DNA of 13,142 nt from Clostridia bacterium (GTDB taxonomy: Bacteria; Bacillota; Clostridia; Christensenellales; Borkfalkiaceae): contig JAIDIR010000168.1 in assembly GCA_029052615.1 (NCBI GenBank), positions 1 through 13,142 on the forward strand, written 5' to 3'. Below are positions 5,757-13,142 of the stretch, one piece after another. The position numbers and the translations under genes were made by a program. Under the pieces are notes generated by a model, which searched no databases, was not told where the DNA came from, and saw only the letters and a list, made by a program, of their open reading frames with translations. Positions within the stretch are counted from its first letter, which is position 1. Every line of letters begins with the position of its first letter.

Positions 5757-8090
5757 ATGGATTTAATCATAGTCGAATCGCCTTCCAAGGCAAAAACCAT
5801 CTCTAAATATTTAAAGGGAAAGTTCCGCGTGGACGCTTCGGGCGGTCACGTAAGGGATTTGCCCGAAAAGACTCTCGGCGTAAAGATTACCGAAAATTTC
5901 GAGCCGCATTACGAGATAACGCCCAACAAAAAGGACGTCATTAAAAGACTGACCGACGAGGCGAAAAAAGCCGACCGCGTCTATCTTGCAACCGACCCCG
6001 ACCGCGAGGGCGAGGCGATAAGCTGGCATTTGCAGACCGTTCTCGGCATGGACCCCGACGGCGCGAACAGGGTGGAGTTCAACGAGATTTCTCCGCGCGC
6101 GGTGCAGAACGCTTTAAAGAGTCCGAGAAAGATTGATTACAACCTTGTCGACGCGCAGCAGGCAAGGCGCGTACTTGACAGGCTTGTGGGCTACAAGCTT
6201 TCGCCCTTTCTGAACAACCGCATACAGGACGGGCTTTCCGCGGGGCGCGTTCAGTCGGTCGCGCTGCGCTTAATCGTAGACAGGGAACGCGAGATAACGG
6301 CGTTCATTCCCGAGGAATATTACACGCTTACGGCGCAGCTGCGCGATTTACCCGCCAAATATGCGCCCTTCAAGGCGGTTTATCAGTTAAAGAAGAGCGG
6401 AAAATCGCTTACCGCGGAGGACGCGGCTAAGGCGGAGGCGGAAATAAAGGGCGGCAGTTTCGTCGTTACCAAGGTCAAGAGCGGCGTAAGCAAGCAGCAC
6501 GCGCCCGCGCCCTTCACCACGTCGTCCTTGCAGCAGGACGCTTCCAACAAGTTCGGAATGTCCTCGCCCGAAACCATGCTGGTTGCGCAGCATCTGTACG
6601 AAGGTATGGAGGTGGGCGGCGACCATATCGCGCTTATCACCTATATAAGAACGGACTCCGTGCGCATTGCAGTCGAGGCGCAGAAGAGCGCGCTTGAATT
6701 TATCGAGCGCAATTTCGGCAAGGATTACGTGCCCGAAAAGCCCAACTATTACGCAACAAAGAAGGGCGCGCAGGACGCGCATGAGGCTATCCGCCCCATA
6801 AACTTAGAGGTCACCCCCGCAAGCGTAAAGCAGTATCTGGATAAAAAACACTACAATATATACAAGCTCATTTACGACCGTTTCGTCGCTTCGCAGATGG
6901 CGGAGGCGCAGTACAATTCCATGCAGGTGGAGGCTACGAGCGCGGGCTACGTCTTTAAGGCGAGCGGCAAGACCGTGCTGTTCGCGGGCTTCACCGCGGC
7001 TTATCAGCAGGCTCAGTCGGGAGAAAACGACGAGGAGGAGAGCGGCAAGCTTTTGCCTCCGCTCAACGAGGGCGACAAGCTGGATCTGACCGCGCTGACG
7101 AGCGAGCAGAAATTCACCCGCCCGCCCCTGCGCTATACCGACGCGTCGCTCGTAAAGGCGATGGACGAAAGGGGAATAGGCAGACCTTCTACCTACGCTT
7201 CCATAATCTCCGTGCTGACCAAGCGCAAGTACGTGGAAAAGGACGGCAAATATATGGTGCCCACCGACGTTGCGTATAAGATTACCGACGTGCTGGTGCA
7301 CTATTTCACCGACATTATGGACGTCGACTTTACCGCCAAGATGGAAGAAGAGCTCGATAAAATCGAAGAGGGCGGCGTTGACTGGCACAAGATAATTTCC
7401 GACTTCTATCCTTCGTTTGCCGAAAAGCTGCGCACCGCGGCGTGCGACGGCGACGAGGAAACGGACATCAAGTGCGAAAAGTGCGGAAGCGTTATGATAA
7501 GGCGTATGGGCAAGTACGGCAAGTATCTCGCCTGCTCCAACTATCCCAAGTGCTCCAACATCGTCAGCGAGAGCGAGGTGGAAATTTCCGACGTGCGTTG
7601 CCCCAAGTGCGGCGCGAATATGGTGGTCAAGAGCGGCAAGTACGGCAAATTCCTTGCCTGCCCCAACTACCCCGAATGTTCGGCTATACTGCCCATCGAC
7701 GTCAAGATAACAGAAGAAAAGTGCCACGAATGCGGCAGCTTTATGTTCATAAAGAAGGGCAAGTACGGCAACTATTTCGAGTGCCCGACGTGCGGCGCGA
7801 AACAGCCCGTCAACAAGCCCGACGGCAACGCGCGGCAGGGTGAGCACACCGACGGCAAGTGCCCGACGTGCGGCAAGCCTATGCGCCGTATGCGCTCCAA
7901 AAACGGCAAGATATATTACGGCTGCACGGGCTATCCCGAATGCAAATTTTTAAGCTGGGACGTGCCCACGGGCGACAAGTGCCCCAAGTGCGGCAAGGGC
8001 TACGTTGTCAAGCGCGGCAGCGAGTTAAAGTGTTCGGAAAAGAATTGTGATTATTCCGCACCCGCACCCAAGGAAGATGAACAGGGTTAA
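5757..8090 (+). CDS. topA: DNA topoisomerase I (type IA) with five C-terminal zinc ribbons
   Basis: Relaxes negative supercoils by transient cleavage of one strand through a 5'-phosphotyrosine. The N-terminal TOPRIM domain begins IIVESPSKAKTI with E7, and ATDPDREGEA supplies D80, D82 and E84. The active-site tyrosine is Y296 in LITYIRTDS, next to R298. Residues 455-490 hold the conserved RYTDASLVKAMDERGIGRPS. From residue 573 there are five Cys4 units: 573/576/593/599, 615/618/635/641, 656/659/676/679, 702/705/723/729 and 742/745/759/764. The first two share the spacing 2-16-5 and the motif GKYGK; the third ends in a shorter 2-nt-codon pair (CPTC), and the fifth is compressed. The 777-aa length is above the roughly 690 aa of Bacillus TopA because of these extra units. 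AGGTGA at 5747-5752 precedes the ATG, 15 nt after dprA. Confidence 0.97.
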   Translation: MDLIIVESPSKAKTISKYLKGKFRVDASGGHVRDLPEKTLGVKITENFEPHYEITPNKKDVIKRLTDEAKKADRVYLATDPDREGEAISWHLQTVLGMDPDGANRVEFNEISPRAVQNALKSPRKIDYNLVDAQQARRVLDRLVGYKLSPFLNNRIQDGLSAGRVQSVALRLIVDREREITAFIPEEYYTLTAQLRDLPAKYAPFKAVYQLKKSGKSLTAEDAAKAEAEIKGGSFVVTKVKSGVSKQHAPAPFTTSSLQQDASNKFGMSSPETMLVAQHLYEGMEVGGDHIALITYIRTDSVRIAVEAQKSALEFIERNFGKDYVPEKPNYYATKKGAQDAHEAIRPINLEVTPASVKQYLDKKHYNIYKLIYDRFVASQMAEAQYNSMQVEATSAGYVFKASGKTVLFAGFTAAYQQAQSGENDEEESGKLLPPLNEGDKLDLTALTSEQKFTRPPLRYTDASLVKAMDERGIGRPSTYASIISVLTKRKYVEKDGKYMVPTDVAYKITDVLVHYFTDIMDVDFTAKMEEELDKIEEGGVDWHKIISDFYPSFAEKLRTAACDGDEETDIKCEKCGSVMIRRMGKYGKYLACSNYPKCSNIVSESEVEISDVRCPKCGANMVVKSGKYGKFLACPNYPECSAILPIDVKITEEKCHECGSFMFIKKGKYGNYFECPTCGAKQPVNKPDGNARQGEHTDGKCPTCGKPMRRMRSKNGKIYYGCTGYPECKFLSWDVPTGDKCPKCGKGYVVKRGSELKCSEKNCDYSAPAPKEDEQG

Positions 8091-9378
8091 AGTTATAGGC
8101 GCGGGGCTTGCCGGCGCGGAGGCGGCTTATTACCTTGCAACTCACGGCGTTAAGGTAGAGCTTTACGATATCAAGCCGAACGGCTTTACGCCCGCGCACT
8201 CTTCGCAGAACTTCGGCGAGCTGGTGTGCTCCAACTCCTTAAAAGGCGCGGACGCATACTCCAACGCGTGCGGACTTTTAAAGGAAGAGATGCGGCGGAT
8301 AGGCTCGCTGACCATGCAGGCGGCGGATGCTTCGCGCATACCCGCGGGCGGCGCGCTTGCCGTCGACAGGGAAAGGTTTTCGGCGTTCATAACGCAAAAG
8401 CTTAAAGAGCAGGAAAATATAAAAATTATCTGCGGCGAGGTTTCGGCAATTCCCGACGCGCCGTGCATAATAGCAACCGGTCCGCTTACGTGTGACGCGC
8501 TTGCGGAGGATATAAAGAACAGGCTGGGCGGCGCGCTTCACTTTTACGACGCGTCCGCACCCATAGTAACGCGCGACAGCGTGGATATGGATAAAGCCTT
8601 TTTCGGCGACAGGTACGGCAAGGGCGGCGACGATTATTTAAACTGCCCCATGGACAAGCAGGAATACGAGGCGTTCGTTTACGAGCTCGTTAACGCCGAG
8701 CGCGCACAGCTTCATTCGTTTGAAAAGCGTGAAATTTTCGAAGGGTGTATGCCGCTTGAAATTATGGCGGCGCGCGGCGCGGACACCCTGCGCTTCGGAC
8801 CGTTCAAGCCCGTGGGACTGCGCGACAAGGACGGCAACAAATTTTACGCCGTGTTGCAGTTGAGAAAGGAAGATAAGGACGGCACGACCTATAATCTGGT
8901 CGGCTGTCAGACCAATTTAAAGTTCGGCGAACAGAAGAGGGTGTTTTCTATGATACCCGCGCTGAAAAACGCAGAGTTCACGCGGTACGGAGTTATGCAC
9001 CGCAACACCTATCTCAATTCGCCCGCCGTGCTCAACGCGGACTTTTCGTTAAAGTCCTCGCCGCTCACATTTTTCGCGGGGCAGATGACGGGCGTGGAAG
9101 GATACGTGGAATCGGCGGCAAGCGGACTTTTGGCGGCGGTACATACGGTAAGAAAGCTTGCGGGTAAGAGCGTGATTATTCCCGACGGAACTACCGTTTC
9201 GGGCGCTTTGTCGGCGCATATTGCGGGGCAAACGGACAATTTCCAGCCCATGAACGCCAATTTCGGAATACTCAAGCCCTTGGAAAAAACCGTGCGCGAC
9301 AAGAAGCTGCGCTACGCCGCGCTTGCGGAACGCGCGCTTGAAAGCATAAATAAATTCGTAAAAGAAATAAGTGAGTAA
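8077..9378 (+). CDS. trmFO: tRNA (uracil54-C5)-methyltransferase, methylenetetrahydrofolate and FAD dependent
   Basis: Makes ribothymidine at position 54 of the tRNA T-loop, taking the carbon from 5,10-methylenetetrahydrofolate and reducing it with FADH2; this is the Gram-positive alternative to SAM-dependent TrmA. The 433 aa fit the family. The dinucleotide-binding loop GAGLAGAEAA is at 8-17. The catalytic cysteines are C51 in ELVCSNSLK and C224 in EGCMPLE, corresponding to C53 and C226 of the Bacillus enzyme. GQMTGVEGYVESAASGL is the C-terminal FAD-binding segment. I choose the ATG at 8077 because the family begins with the flavin loop a few residues in and AAGGAAG lies just upstream; the upstream frame from 8047 has no good start. 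The first 14 nt overlap the topA 3' end, so translation is probably coupled. topA-trmFO is the usual Firmicutes order; the xerC that follows in Bacillus is missing. Confidence 0.96.
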   Translation: MNRVKVIGAGLAGAEAAYYLATHGVKVELYDIKPNGFTPAHSSQNFGELVCSNSLKGADAYSNACGLLKEEMRRIGSLTMQAADASRIPAGGALAVDRERFSAFITQKLKEQENIKIICGEVSAIPDAPCIIATGPLTCDALAEDIKNRLGGALHFYDASAPIVTRDSVDMDKAFFGDRYGKGGDDYLNCPMDKQEYEAFVYELVNAERAQLHSFEKREIFEGCMPLEIMAARGADTLRFGPFKPVGLRDKDGNKFYAVLQLRKEDKDGTTYNLVGCQTNLKFGEQKRVFSMIPALKNAEFTRYGVMHRNTYLNSPAVLNADFSLKSSPLTFFAGQMTGVEGYVESAASGLLAAVHTVRKLAGKSVIIPDGTTVSGALSAHIAGQTDNFQPMNANFGILKPLEKTVRDKKLRYAALAERALESINKFVKEISE

Positions 9379-9382
9379 AATG

Positions 9383-9411
9383 CTCCGCGGCGTTTAACCT
9401 ATGGCGCGGAG
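9383..9411 (+). other. Hairpin between trmFO and hslV, possible weak terminator or attenuator
   Basis: CTCCGCG (9383-9389) pairs perfectly with CGCGGAG (9405-9411) around a 15-nt loop, starting 5 nt after the trmFO stop. The tail AGTTTATCT is not a proper T-run, so full termination is doubtful. It marks the only gap (76 nt) between topA-trmFO and the protease genes and may set a partial boundary or protect an RNA end. No clear promoter for hslV is seen after it. Confidence 0.4.
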
Positions 9412-9454
9412 AGTTTATCTATAAATCGGATAACAAAATTTTCGGAGAATAATT

Positions 9455-9991
9455 ATGACAGAATTTCACGCAACTACCATTTGCGGAGTTAAAAGGAACG
9501 GAAAGATTGCTATAGCCGGCGACGGTCAGGTCACCATGGGCGAAAGCGTCATTTTCAAAAACAGCGCAACCAAGGTGAGAAGAATTTACGGCGGCAAGGT
9601 CGTTCTGGGTTTTGCGGGTTCGGTTGCCGACGCCTTTTCTTTGAGCGAAAAGTTCGAAGGTATGCTCAACAAATTTTCGGGCAACCTTATGCGTTCGGCG
9701 GTGGAGCTTGCCGAGCTGTGGCGCGGCGACAAGATGGGCAGAAAGCTTGAAGCCTTGATGATAGTCGCCGACAAGGAAAGCATGCTTATAGTTTCGGGCA
9801 CGGGCGAGGTTATCGAGCCGGACGACGGCATAGCGGCAATAGGCAGCGGCGGCAACTACGCTTTGGCGGCGGCGCGCGCCCTTATGCAGAACACCGATTT
9901 TACGGCGGAAGAGATTGCGCAGAAGTCGCTTAAAATCGCAAGCGAAATTTGTGTGTACACCAATGACAACATTAAGGTGGAAAGCATTTAA
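9455..9991 (+). CDS. hslV: ATP-dependent protease peptidase subunit HslV (ClpQ)
   Basis: Forms the double-hexameric proteolytic core of HslUV, an N-terminal nucleophile peptidase related to proteasome beta subunits. The 178-aa protein starts MTEFHATTI; removal of the six-residue leader would expose Thr7 as the nucleophile. This resembles Bacillus ClpQ (MSSFHATTI) in layout, although the Bacillus protein is reported to use an N-terminal Ser, and differs from E. coli, where Thr follows Met directly. IAGDGQVTMG at 20-29, KVRRIY at 40-45, GFAGSVADAF at 52-61 and GSGGNYALAAARAL at 130-143 are family blocks. GGAG at 9444-9447 is a good ribosome binding site. A membrane protein gene starts 3 nt after the stop, so the partner gene hslU is not directly adjacent, which is rare for this pair. 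Confidence 0.96.
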   Translation: MTEFHATTICGVKRNGKIAIAGDGQVTMGESVIFKNSATKVRRIYGGKVVLGFAGSVADAFSLSEKFEGMLNKFSGNLMRSAVELAELWRGDKMGRKLEALMIVADKESMLIVSGTGEVIEPDDGIAAIGSGGNYALAAARALMQNTDFTAEEIAQKSLKIASEICVYTNDNIKVESI

Positions 9992-9994
9992 AAA

Positions 9995-10525
9995 ATGAAA
10001 TATAGACATCCCAACGATAAAAGAATAATTCTGTGCGCGGTTGCCGCGGTCGTCTGTGCGGGGGCGTTCGTTGCGGTATTGCTGCGCATCTTCGCGCCCG
10101 GCGCTCCGCGCGTTTTGTTTATCCCCTTTCTTTTAACGGCAGTCGGCTTTTTGCTGAGCTCAGGTTTTATAATCCGCTTTTGCATAGAGAGGGCTAAGGA
10201 TAAGCGCAACGGCGTTGCAATAGACAGGGCGGTAAGCAAACGCCCGCTCACTCCGTCGGATATCGCGTGCATAGTCCTACTGGTCGTCAGCCTGATAAGT
10301 TTTCTTATCTCCGTAGTATTTATGTGCTACCCCGGTATAGTTCCCGGCGGCGTTACGGCGGTGCTGTTTATTATCGGCATTGCGGGATATCTTGCGGGCA
10401 GCCTGTGGGCAAGGTTACTGTTTATCAAGGCGGTTAAAAAGAACGCCGAAGAGAAAAAGCTTTTTATGGAAAGTATGGAAAATGAAAACGACGGCGGAGA
10501 TAACGACCCCGCCGACAACAAATAA
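9995..10525 (+). CDS. Unrecognised four-helix membrane protein inserted between hslV and hslU
   Basis: I do not recognise this 176-aa protein. It shows four hydrophobic segments, about residues 11-32, 40-62, 89-111 and 117-139. The N-terminus (MKYRHPNDKR), the loop at 63-88 (rich in Arg and Lys) and the region after helix 4 are basic, so both ends and the middle loop should face the cytoplasm. The C-terminal 35 residues are charged, first basic (KAVKKNAEEKK) and then acidic with Asn, Asp and Glu (MENENDGGDNDPADNK). There is no signal peptide cleavage site, catalytic motif or cysteine pair that I can name. It starts 3 nt after hslV and ends 26 nt before hslU, so it is surely co-transcribed with them. 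Codon use resembles its neighbours. A link with the protease, for example as a membrane adaptor, is only a guess from position. It could equally be an unrelated passenger. Confidence 0.8.
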   Translation: MKYRHPNDKRIILCAVAAVVCAGAFVAVLLRIFAPGAPRVLFIPFLLTAVGFLLSSGFIIRFCIERAKDKRNGVAIDRAVSKRPLTPSDIACIVLLVVSLISFLISVVFMCYPGIVPGGVTAVLFIIGIAGYLAGSLWARLLFIKAVKKNAEEKKLFMESMENENDGGDNDPADNK

Positions 10526-10551
10526 AATTCGAATTAACGAGGTAATCTAAA

Positions 10552-11862
10552 ATGGATTTGACCCCCAAGCAAATCGTACACGAACTCAATAAATATATAA
10601 TAGGGCAGGACGAAGCCAAAAAGGCGGTTGCAATAGCTTTAAGAAACCGTTACCGCCGCTCGCAGCTTTCTCCCGAAATGCAGGACGAGGTTACGCCCAA
10701 GAACATCATTATGAAGGGTCCCACGGGCGTTGGTAAAACAGAAATCGCGCGCAGGCTTGCAAGGCTGGTAAAGGCGCCTTTCTTAAAAGTGGAAGCCACC
10801 AAGTACACCGAAGTCGGTTACGTTGGCAGGGACGTCGAGAGCATGGTGCGCGACCTTGCGGAGTGCGCGATACGCCTCGTCAAGGAGGAAAAGACGCAGG
10901 AGGTCAGCTATAAGGCTACCGCCGTTGCCGAGCGCAAAATCGCCAAGGTGCTTGCCGAAAGTATGAAGGCGGAGCGCGGCGAAACGTCCAAGGAGGTTTT
11001 CGAACAGAACCTGGTGGACGGCATACACGCGGGCAAGTACGATAACACGGTTATCGAGCTGGAAGTTGCCGACAACCCCAAGCCCTTGGAGCTTTCCCCC
11101 GGACAGGGCGCGGCAATCGATTTAGGCTCCATATTCAGCGGGCTGGGCATGGACAGAAAGAAAAAGCGCAAGGTATCCGTCAAGGAAGCTAAAAACCTTC
11201 TCATTGCAGAGGAGGCGGATAAGCTTATCGACAACGACGCGGTAAACGCGGAGGCAATCCGCCGCGCCGAAAACGACGGCATAATATTCATTGACGAAAT
11301 AGACAAGATTGCGGGCAAGGGCAACCAGGGCGCGGACGTTTCGCGCGAGGGCGTTCAGCGCGACATACTGCCCATAGTAGAGGGCTGTACGGTTATGACC
11401 AAGTACGGACCAATACGCACCGATTACATTCTTTTCATTGCGGCGGGCGCGTTCCACGTTTCCAAGGTGGAGGATTTAATTCCCGAATTGCAGGGCAGGT
11501 TCCCCATTCAGGTGGAGCTGAAGAGCCTTACAAAGCAGGACTTCATAAACATTCTCACCCAGCCGCAGAACGCAATAACCGCGCAGTACGCGGCGCTGCT
11601 TAAGGTGGATAATATTGACCTGCAGTTCAAGCCCGACGCCATAGAAAAAATTGCGGAGATTTCCGTTGATATCAACGCCACGTCGGAAGATATCGGCGCA
11701 CGCAGACTGCACACCGTAATGGAGTATCTTTTGGAAGATATTTCGTTCAACGCGGGCGGAAACGACTACCCCGTTATTCCCGTGGAAGTCAACGCGAAAT
11801 ACGTGGAAGAGCATCTTGACAAAATAATCAAAAACCGCGATATGCGCAAATATATACTTTAA
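10552..11862 (+). CDS. hslU: ATP-dependent protease ATPase subunit HslU (ClpY)
   Basis: AAA+ unfoldase that feeds substrates into HslV. The 436 aa are close to the 443 of E. coli. Walker A GPTGVGKT is at 56-63 and the pore loop GYVG at 89-92. The intermediate (I) domain lies roughly at 105-230. Walker B IIFIDE is at 244-249, and the sensor-2 motif GARRL at 382-386. DILPIVEGCTVMTKYGPI and ELQGRFPIQVEL are family blocks. The C-terminus ends in RKYIL, matching the RFIL-type tail that docks between HslV subunits, so a working complex with the upstream HslV is expected. GAGG (10539-10542) precedes the ATG by 9 nt. A small palindrome (AATTCGAATT) sits just upstream in the 26-nt gap; I see no promoter. 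In Bacillus codY would follow; here a Sel1 protein does. Confidence 0.97.
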   Translation: MDLTPKQIVHELNKYIIGQDEAKKAVAIALRNRYRRSQLSPEMQDEVTPKNIIMKGPTGVGKTEIARRLARLVKAPFLKVEATKYTEVGYVGRDVESMVRDLAECAIRLVKEEKTQEVSYKATAVAERKIAKVLAESMKAERGETSKEVFEQNLVDGIHAGKYDNTVIELEVADNPKPLELSPGQGAAIDLGSIFSGLGMDRKKKRKVSVKEAKNLLIAEEADKLIDNDAVNAEAIRRAENDGIIFIDEIDKIAGKGNQGADVSREGVQRDILPIVEGCTVMTKYGPIRTDYILFIAAGAFHVSKVEDLIPELQGRFPIQVELKSLTKQDFINILTQPQNAITAQYAALLKVDNIDLQFKPDAIEKIAEISVDINATSEDIGARRLHTVMEYLLEDISFNAGGNDYPVIPVEVNAKYVEEHLDKIIKNRDMRKYIL

Positions 11863-11871
11863 AGGTGTATT

Positions 11872-13050
11872 ATGAATCCCGTTTATATAATTTTGGGAAT
11901 TTTCGGTATGGTGACGTTGGCGAGTTTCGTATACGCTATACTGAAAATAAAAAAAGGATTTAATACTTCTTCCGACAGCGAAACGCAAAGCGAGTCCGAG
12001 CGTGAAATGCGTCAGCTTTGCAAAAACCTTACGGGCGAGGAGCTGTATAAAAAGGCGTATGAGTACGTGGATAAGGACGGGGAAGTAACCAAGTACGACA
12101 GCTGGAAAACCTTTATGAGCGCTTCTGCAAGTAAGGATTATATTCCCGCCGTCCGCGAGTGGGGAATTTACAATAAATATAAGAATTCCAAAGTTGCGGA
12201 GGAGATGTTTACCCGTGCGGCTGAAGCGGGTGACGCGAAAGCTACGGAAGAGCTGTTCAATATGTATTACTACGGTGTAAGCAGCACTCCCAAAATAAAG
12301 AAAGACGTAGACAAAGCTCTGCAGATTATAACTCCGTTTGCGGATAAGGGAAATGCGGTTGCCATAAGAATGTTGGGTAAGTATTATTACTACGATAAGG
12401 ATGACAACGATAAAGCGCTGGAATTGTTTCTGAAAGCTGCAGACGGCGGTGACGCGGAAGCAATGACCGAAGCGGCGGAGATTTATTTTTATCAGGATGA
12501 CTACCAAGAGTATAAAAGGTTGCTTTTAAAAGCCGCCGAGCAGAACTATGCCGATGCGGAGAGCAAGCTTGGTTACTATTATCAGAATCTCGACGACTTT
12601 GAACCGGAAAAGCCCGATTTGCCGCAGGCGTTGCAATGGTATAAAAGAGCTTCCGAGCACGGCGATAATACGGCAACCTGCGACGTCGGCGAAATGTATC
12701 TCAACGGCGAAGGCACCGTAAAGGACGAGTACGAAGCGGCTAACTGGTTTAAAAAAGCTATGGACGCCGGCTCGGTTTACGGCACGTATCTTTACGGCAG
12801 ATGCTTTATGAACGGCACGGGAGTCGCGCAGGATAAGAAAAAAGGTATAAAACTGTACGTCGAAGCCGCCGAATACGACGAGGACGCGCAGTGCGCTTTG
12901 GGGATTTGCTATCTCGAAGGCGACGGCGTGGAAAAGGATTTGAAAAAGGCTGTTTTTTATCTTGAAAAGGCCGTTTCCGATAATTACGTAAAGAGCGAAG
13001 AAGCCGAAGCGAAACTTGAAGAACTCCGCGCTTCTGGCATTATAAAATAA
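11872..13050 (+). CDS. Membrane-anchored Sel1-like repeat protein
   Basis: A 392-aa protein with one N-terminal hydrophobic helix (about residues 4-25) followed directly by KIKK, which by the positive-inside rule leaves the rest in the cytoplasm. After an acidic, Ser-rich linker (about 32-46), the remainder is built of helical pairs of the TPR-like Sel1 class, about seven or eight units from residue 88 to 372. The clearest are around 266-301 (VGEMYLNGEGTVKD...AANWFKKAMDAG), 302-337 and 338-371. Such solenoids bind other proteins and carry no enzymatic activity; the partner is unknown. AAAGGTG (11861-11867) overlaps the hslU stop and gives good spacing. hisS starts 9 nt after the end, so it is part of the same unit. 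The coding sequence looks more AT-rich than the genes around it, hinting at later acquisition or weaker codon selection. The class is firm, the role not. Confidence 0.88.
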   Translation: MNPVYIILGIFGMVTLASFVYAILKIKKGFNTSSDSETQSESEREMRQLCKNLTGEELYKKAYEYVDKDGEVTKYDSWKTFMSASASKDYIPAVREWGIYNKYKNSKVAEEMFTRAAEAGDAKATEELFNMYYYGVSSTPKIKKDVDKALQIITPFADKGNAVAIRMLGKYYYYDKDDNDKALELFLKAADGGDAEAMTEAAEIYFYQDDYQEYKRLLLKAAEQNYADAESKLGYYYQNLDDFEPEKPDLPQALQWYKRASEHGDNTATCDVGEMYLNGEGTVKDEYEAANWFKKAMDAGSVYGTYLYGRCFMNGTGVAQDKKKGIKLYVEAAEYDEDAQCALGICYLEGDGVEKDLKKAVFYLEKAVSDNYVKSEEAEAKLEELRASGIIK

Positions 13051-13059
13051 GGATGAATT

Positions 13060-13142
13060 ATGATTAACGTACCCAAGGGCACAAAGGACGTTTTGCCCGA
13101 GCAAAGTTACAAGTGGCAGTTCGTCGAAGGCACGGCGAGAGA
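13060..13142 (+). CDS. hisS: Histidyl-tRNA synthetase, N-terminal fragment (runs off the window)
   Basis: Charges tRNA-His with histidine. Only the first 27 codons are present. They read MINVPKGTKDVLPEQSYKWQ and onward, and the PKGTKDVLP...YKWQ pattern is the typical HisRS opening that leads into motif 1. The ATG at 13060 is chosen because AAGGATG (13049-13055) lies just ahead; an ATG at 13053 in another frame ends after four codons. It starts 9 nt after the Sel1 gene. In other Firmicutes hisS is not normally part of the hslVU region, so the neighbourhood changes here. Confidence 0.88.
   Translation, partial: MINVPKGTKDVLPEQSYKWQFVEGTAR

Noticed and set aside
6804..7847. Long open frame on the - strand (347 codons) inside topA
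   Set aside because: It is antisense to a well-supported gene, its protein matches no family I know, and long antisense frames are expected with this GC-biased codon use.
10527..10536. Palindrome AATTCGAATT upstream of hslU as a regulatory site
   Set aside because: Ten AT-rich bases inside a 26-nt gap are easily chance; there is no promoter next to it and hslU is read through from hslV.
11476..12507. Long open frame on the - strand (343 codons) across hslU and the Sel1 gene
   Set aside because: It spans two clear genes on the other strand, has no ribosome binding site that stands out and no recognisable domain.

Overview
This window is a chromosomal housekeeping segment in which every gene is on the + strand. 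It has the look of an uncultured, moderately GC-rich member of the Clostridia (Bacillota). The run trmD - rbgA - rnhB - yraN - comM - dprA - topA - trmFO - hslV - hslU is the Firmicutes gene neighbourhood. The methylenetetrahydrofolate type of tRNA U54 methylase (trmFO), RbgA and Gram-positive style ribosome binding sites agree with this. A gut lineage such as Christensenellales is a guess from the general style of the sequence; no rRNA or other decisive marker is present.

Layout: (1) 1-2374: the 3' part of trmD, then rbgA, rnhB and yraN, tightly packed, for tRNA m1G37 methylation, 50S assembly, RNase HII and a UPF0102 protein. (2) 2375-3135: a separate module. It holds an untranslated stretch of about 350 nt with a strongly folded element (2408-2546), a candidate promoter (2597-2625), a short hairpin leader, rplS (ribosomal protein L19), and a perfect 14-bp stem that acts as its terminator. 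rplS normally sits between trmD and rbgA in Firmicutes; here it is between yraN and comM. (3) 3142-9378: comM, dprA, topA and trmFO, coupled by start/stop overlaps or gaps under 20 nt. ComM and DprA handle incoming or single-stranded DNA and TopA handles supercoiling. (4) 9455-13142: hslV and hslU (the ATP-dependent HslUV protease), separated by an unrecognised four-helix membrane protein gene. They are followed by a membrane-anchored Sel1-repeat protein and the first 27 codons of hisS. xerC/codV and codY, which flank hslVU in Bacillus, are absent.

The most interesting part is 2400-2545. It does not code for a recognisable protein, yet it folds on paper into a long closing stem of two stacked helices (7 bp plus 12 paired positions of 13) enclosing two hairpins. 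One of these has a symmetrical purine-rich internal loop. I cannot assign it to a named RNA family, so it is the best candidate for a new structured RNA here. The second point of interest is the membrane protein gene placed between the protease and ATPase genes of HslUV.
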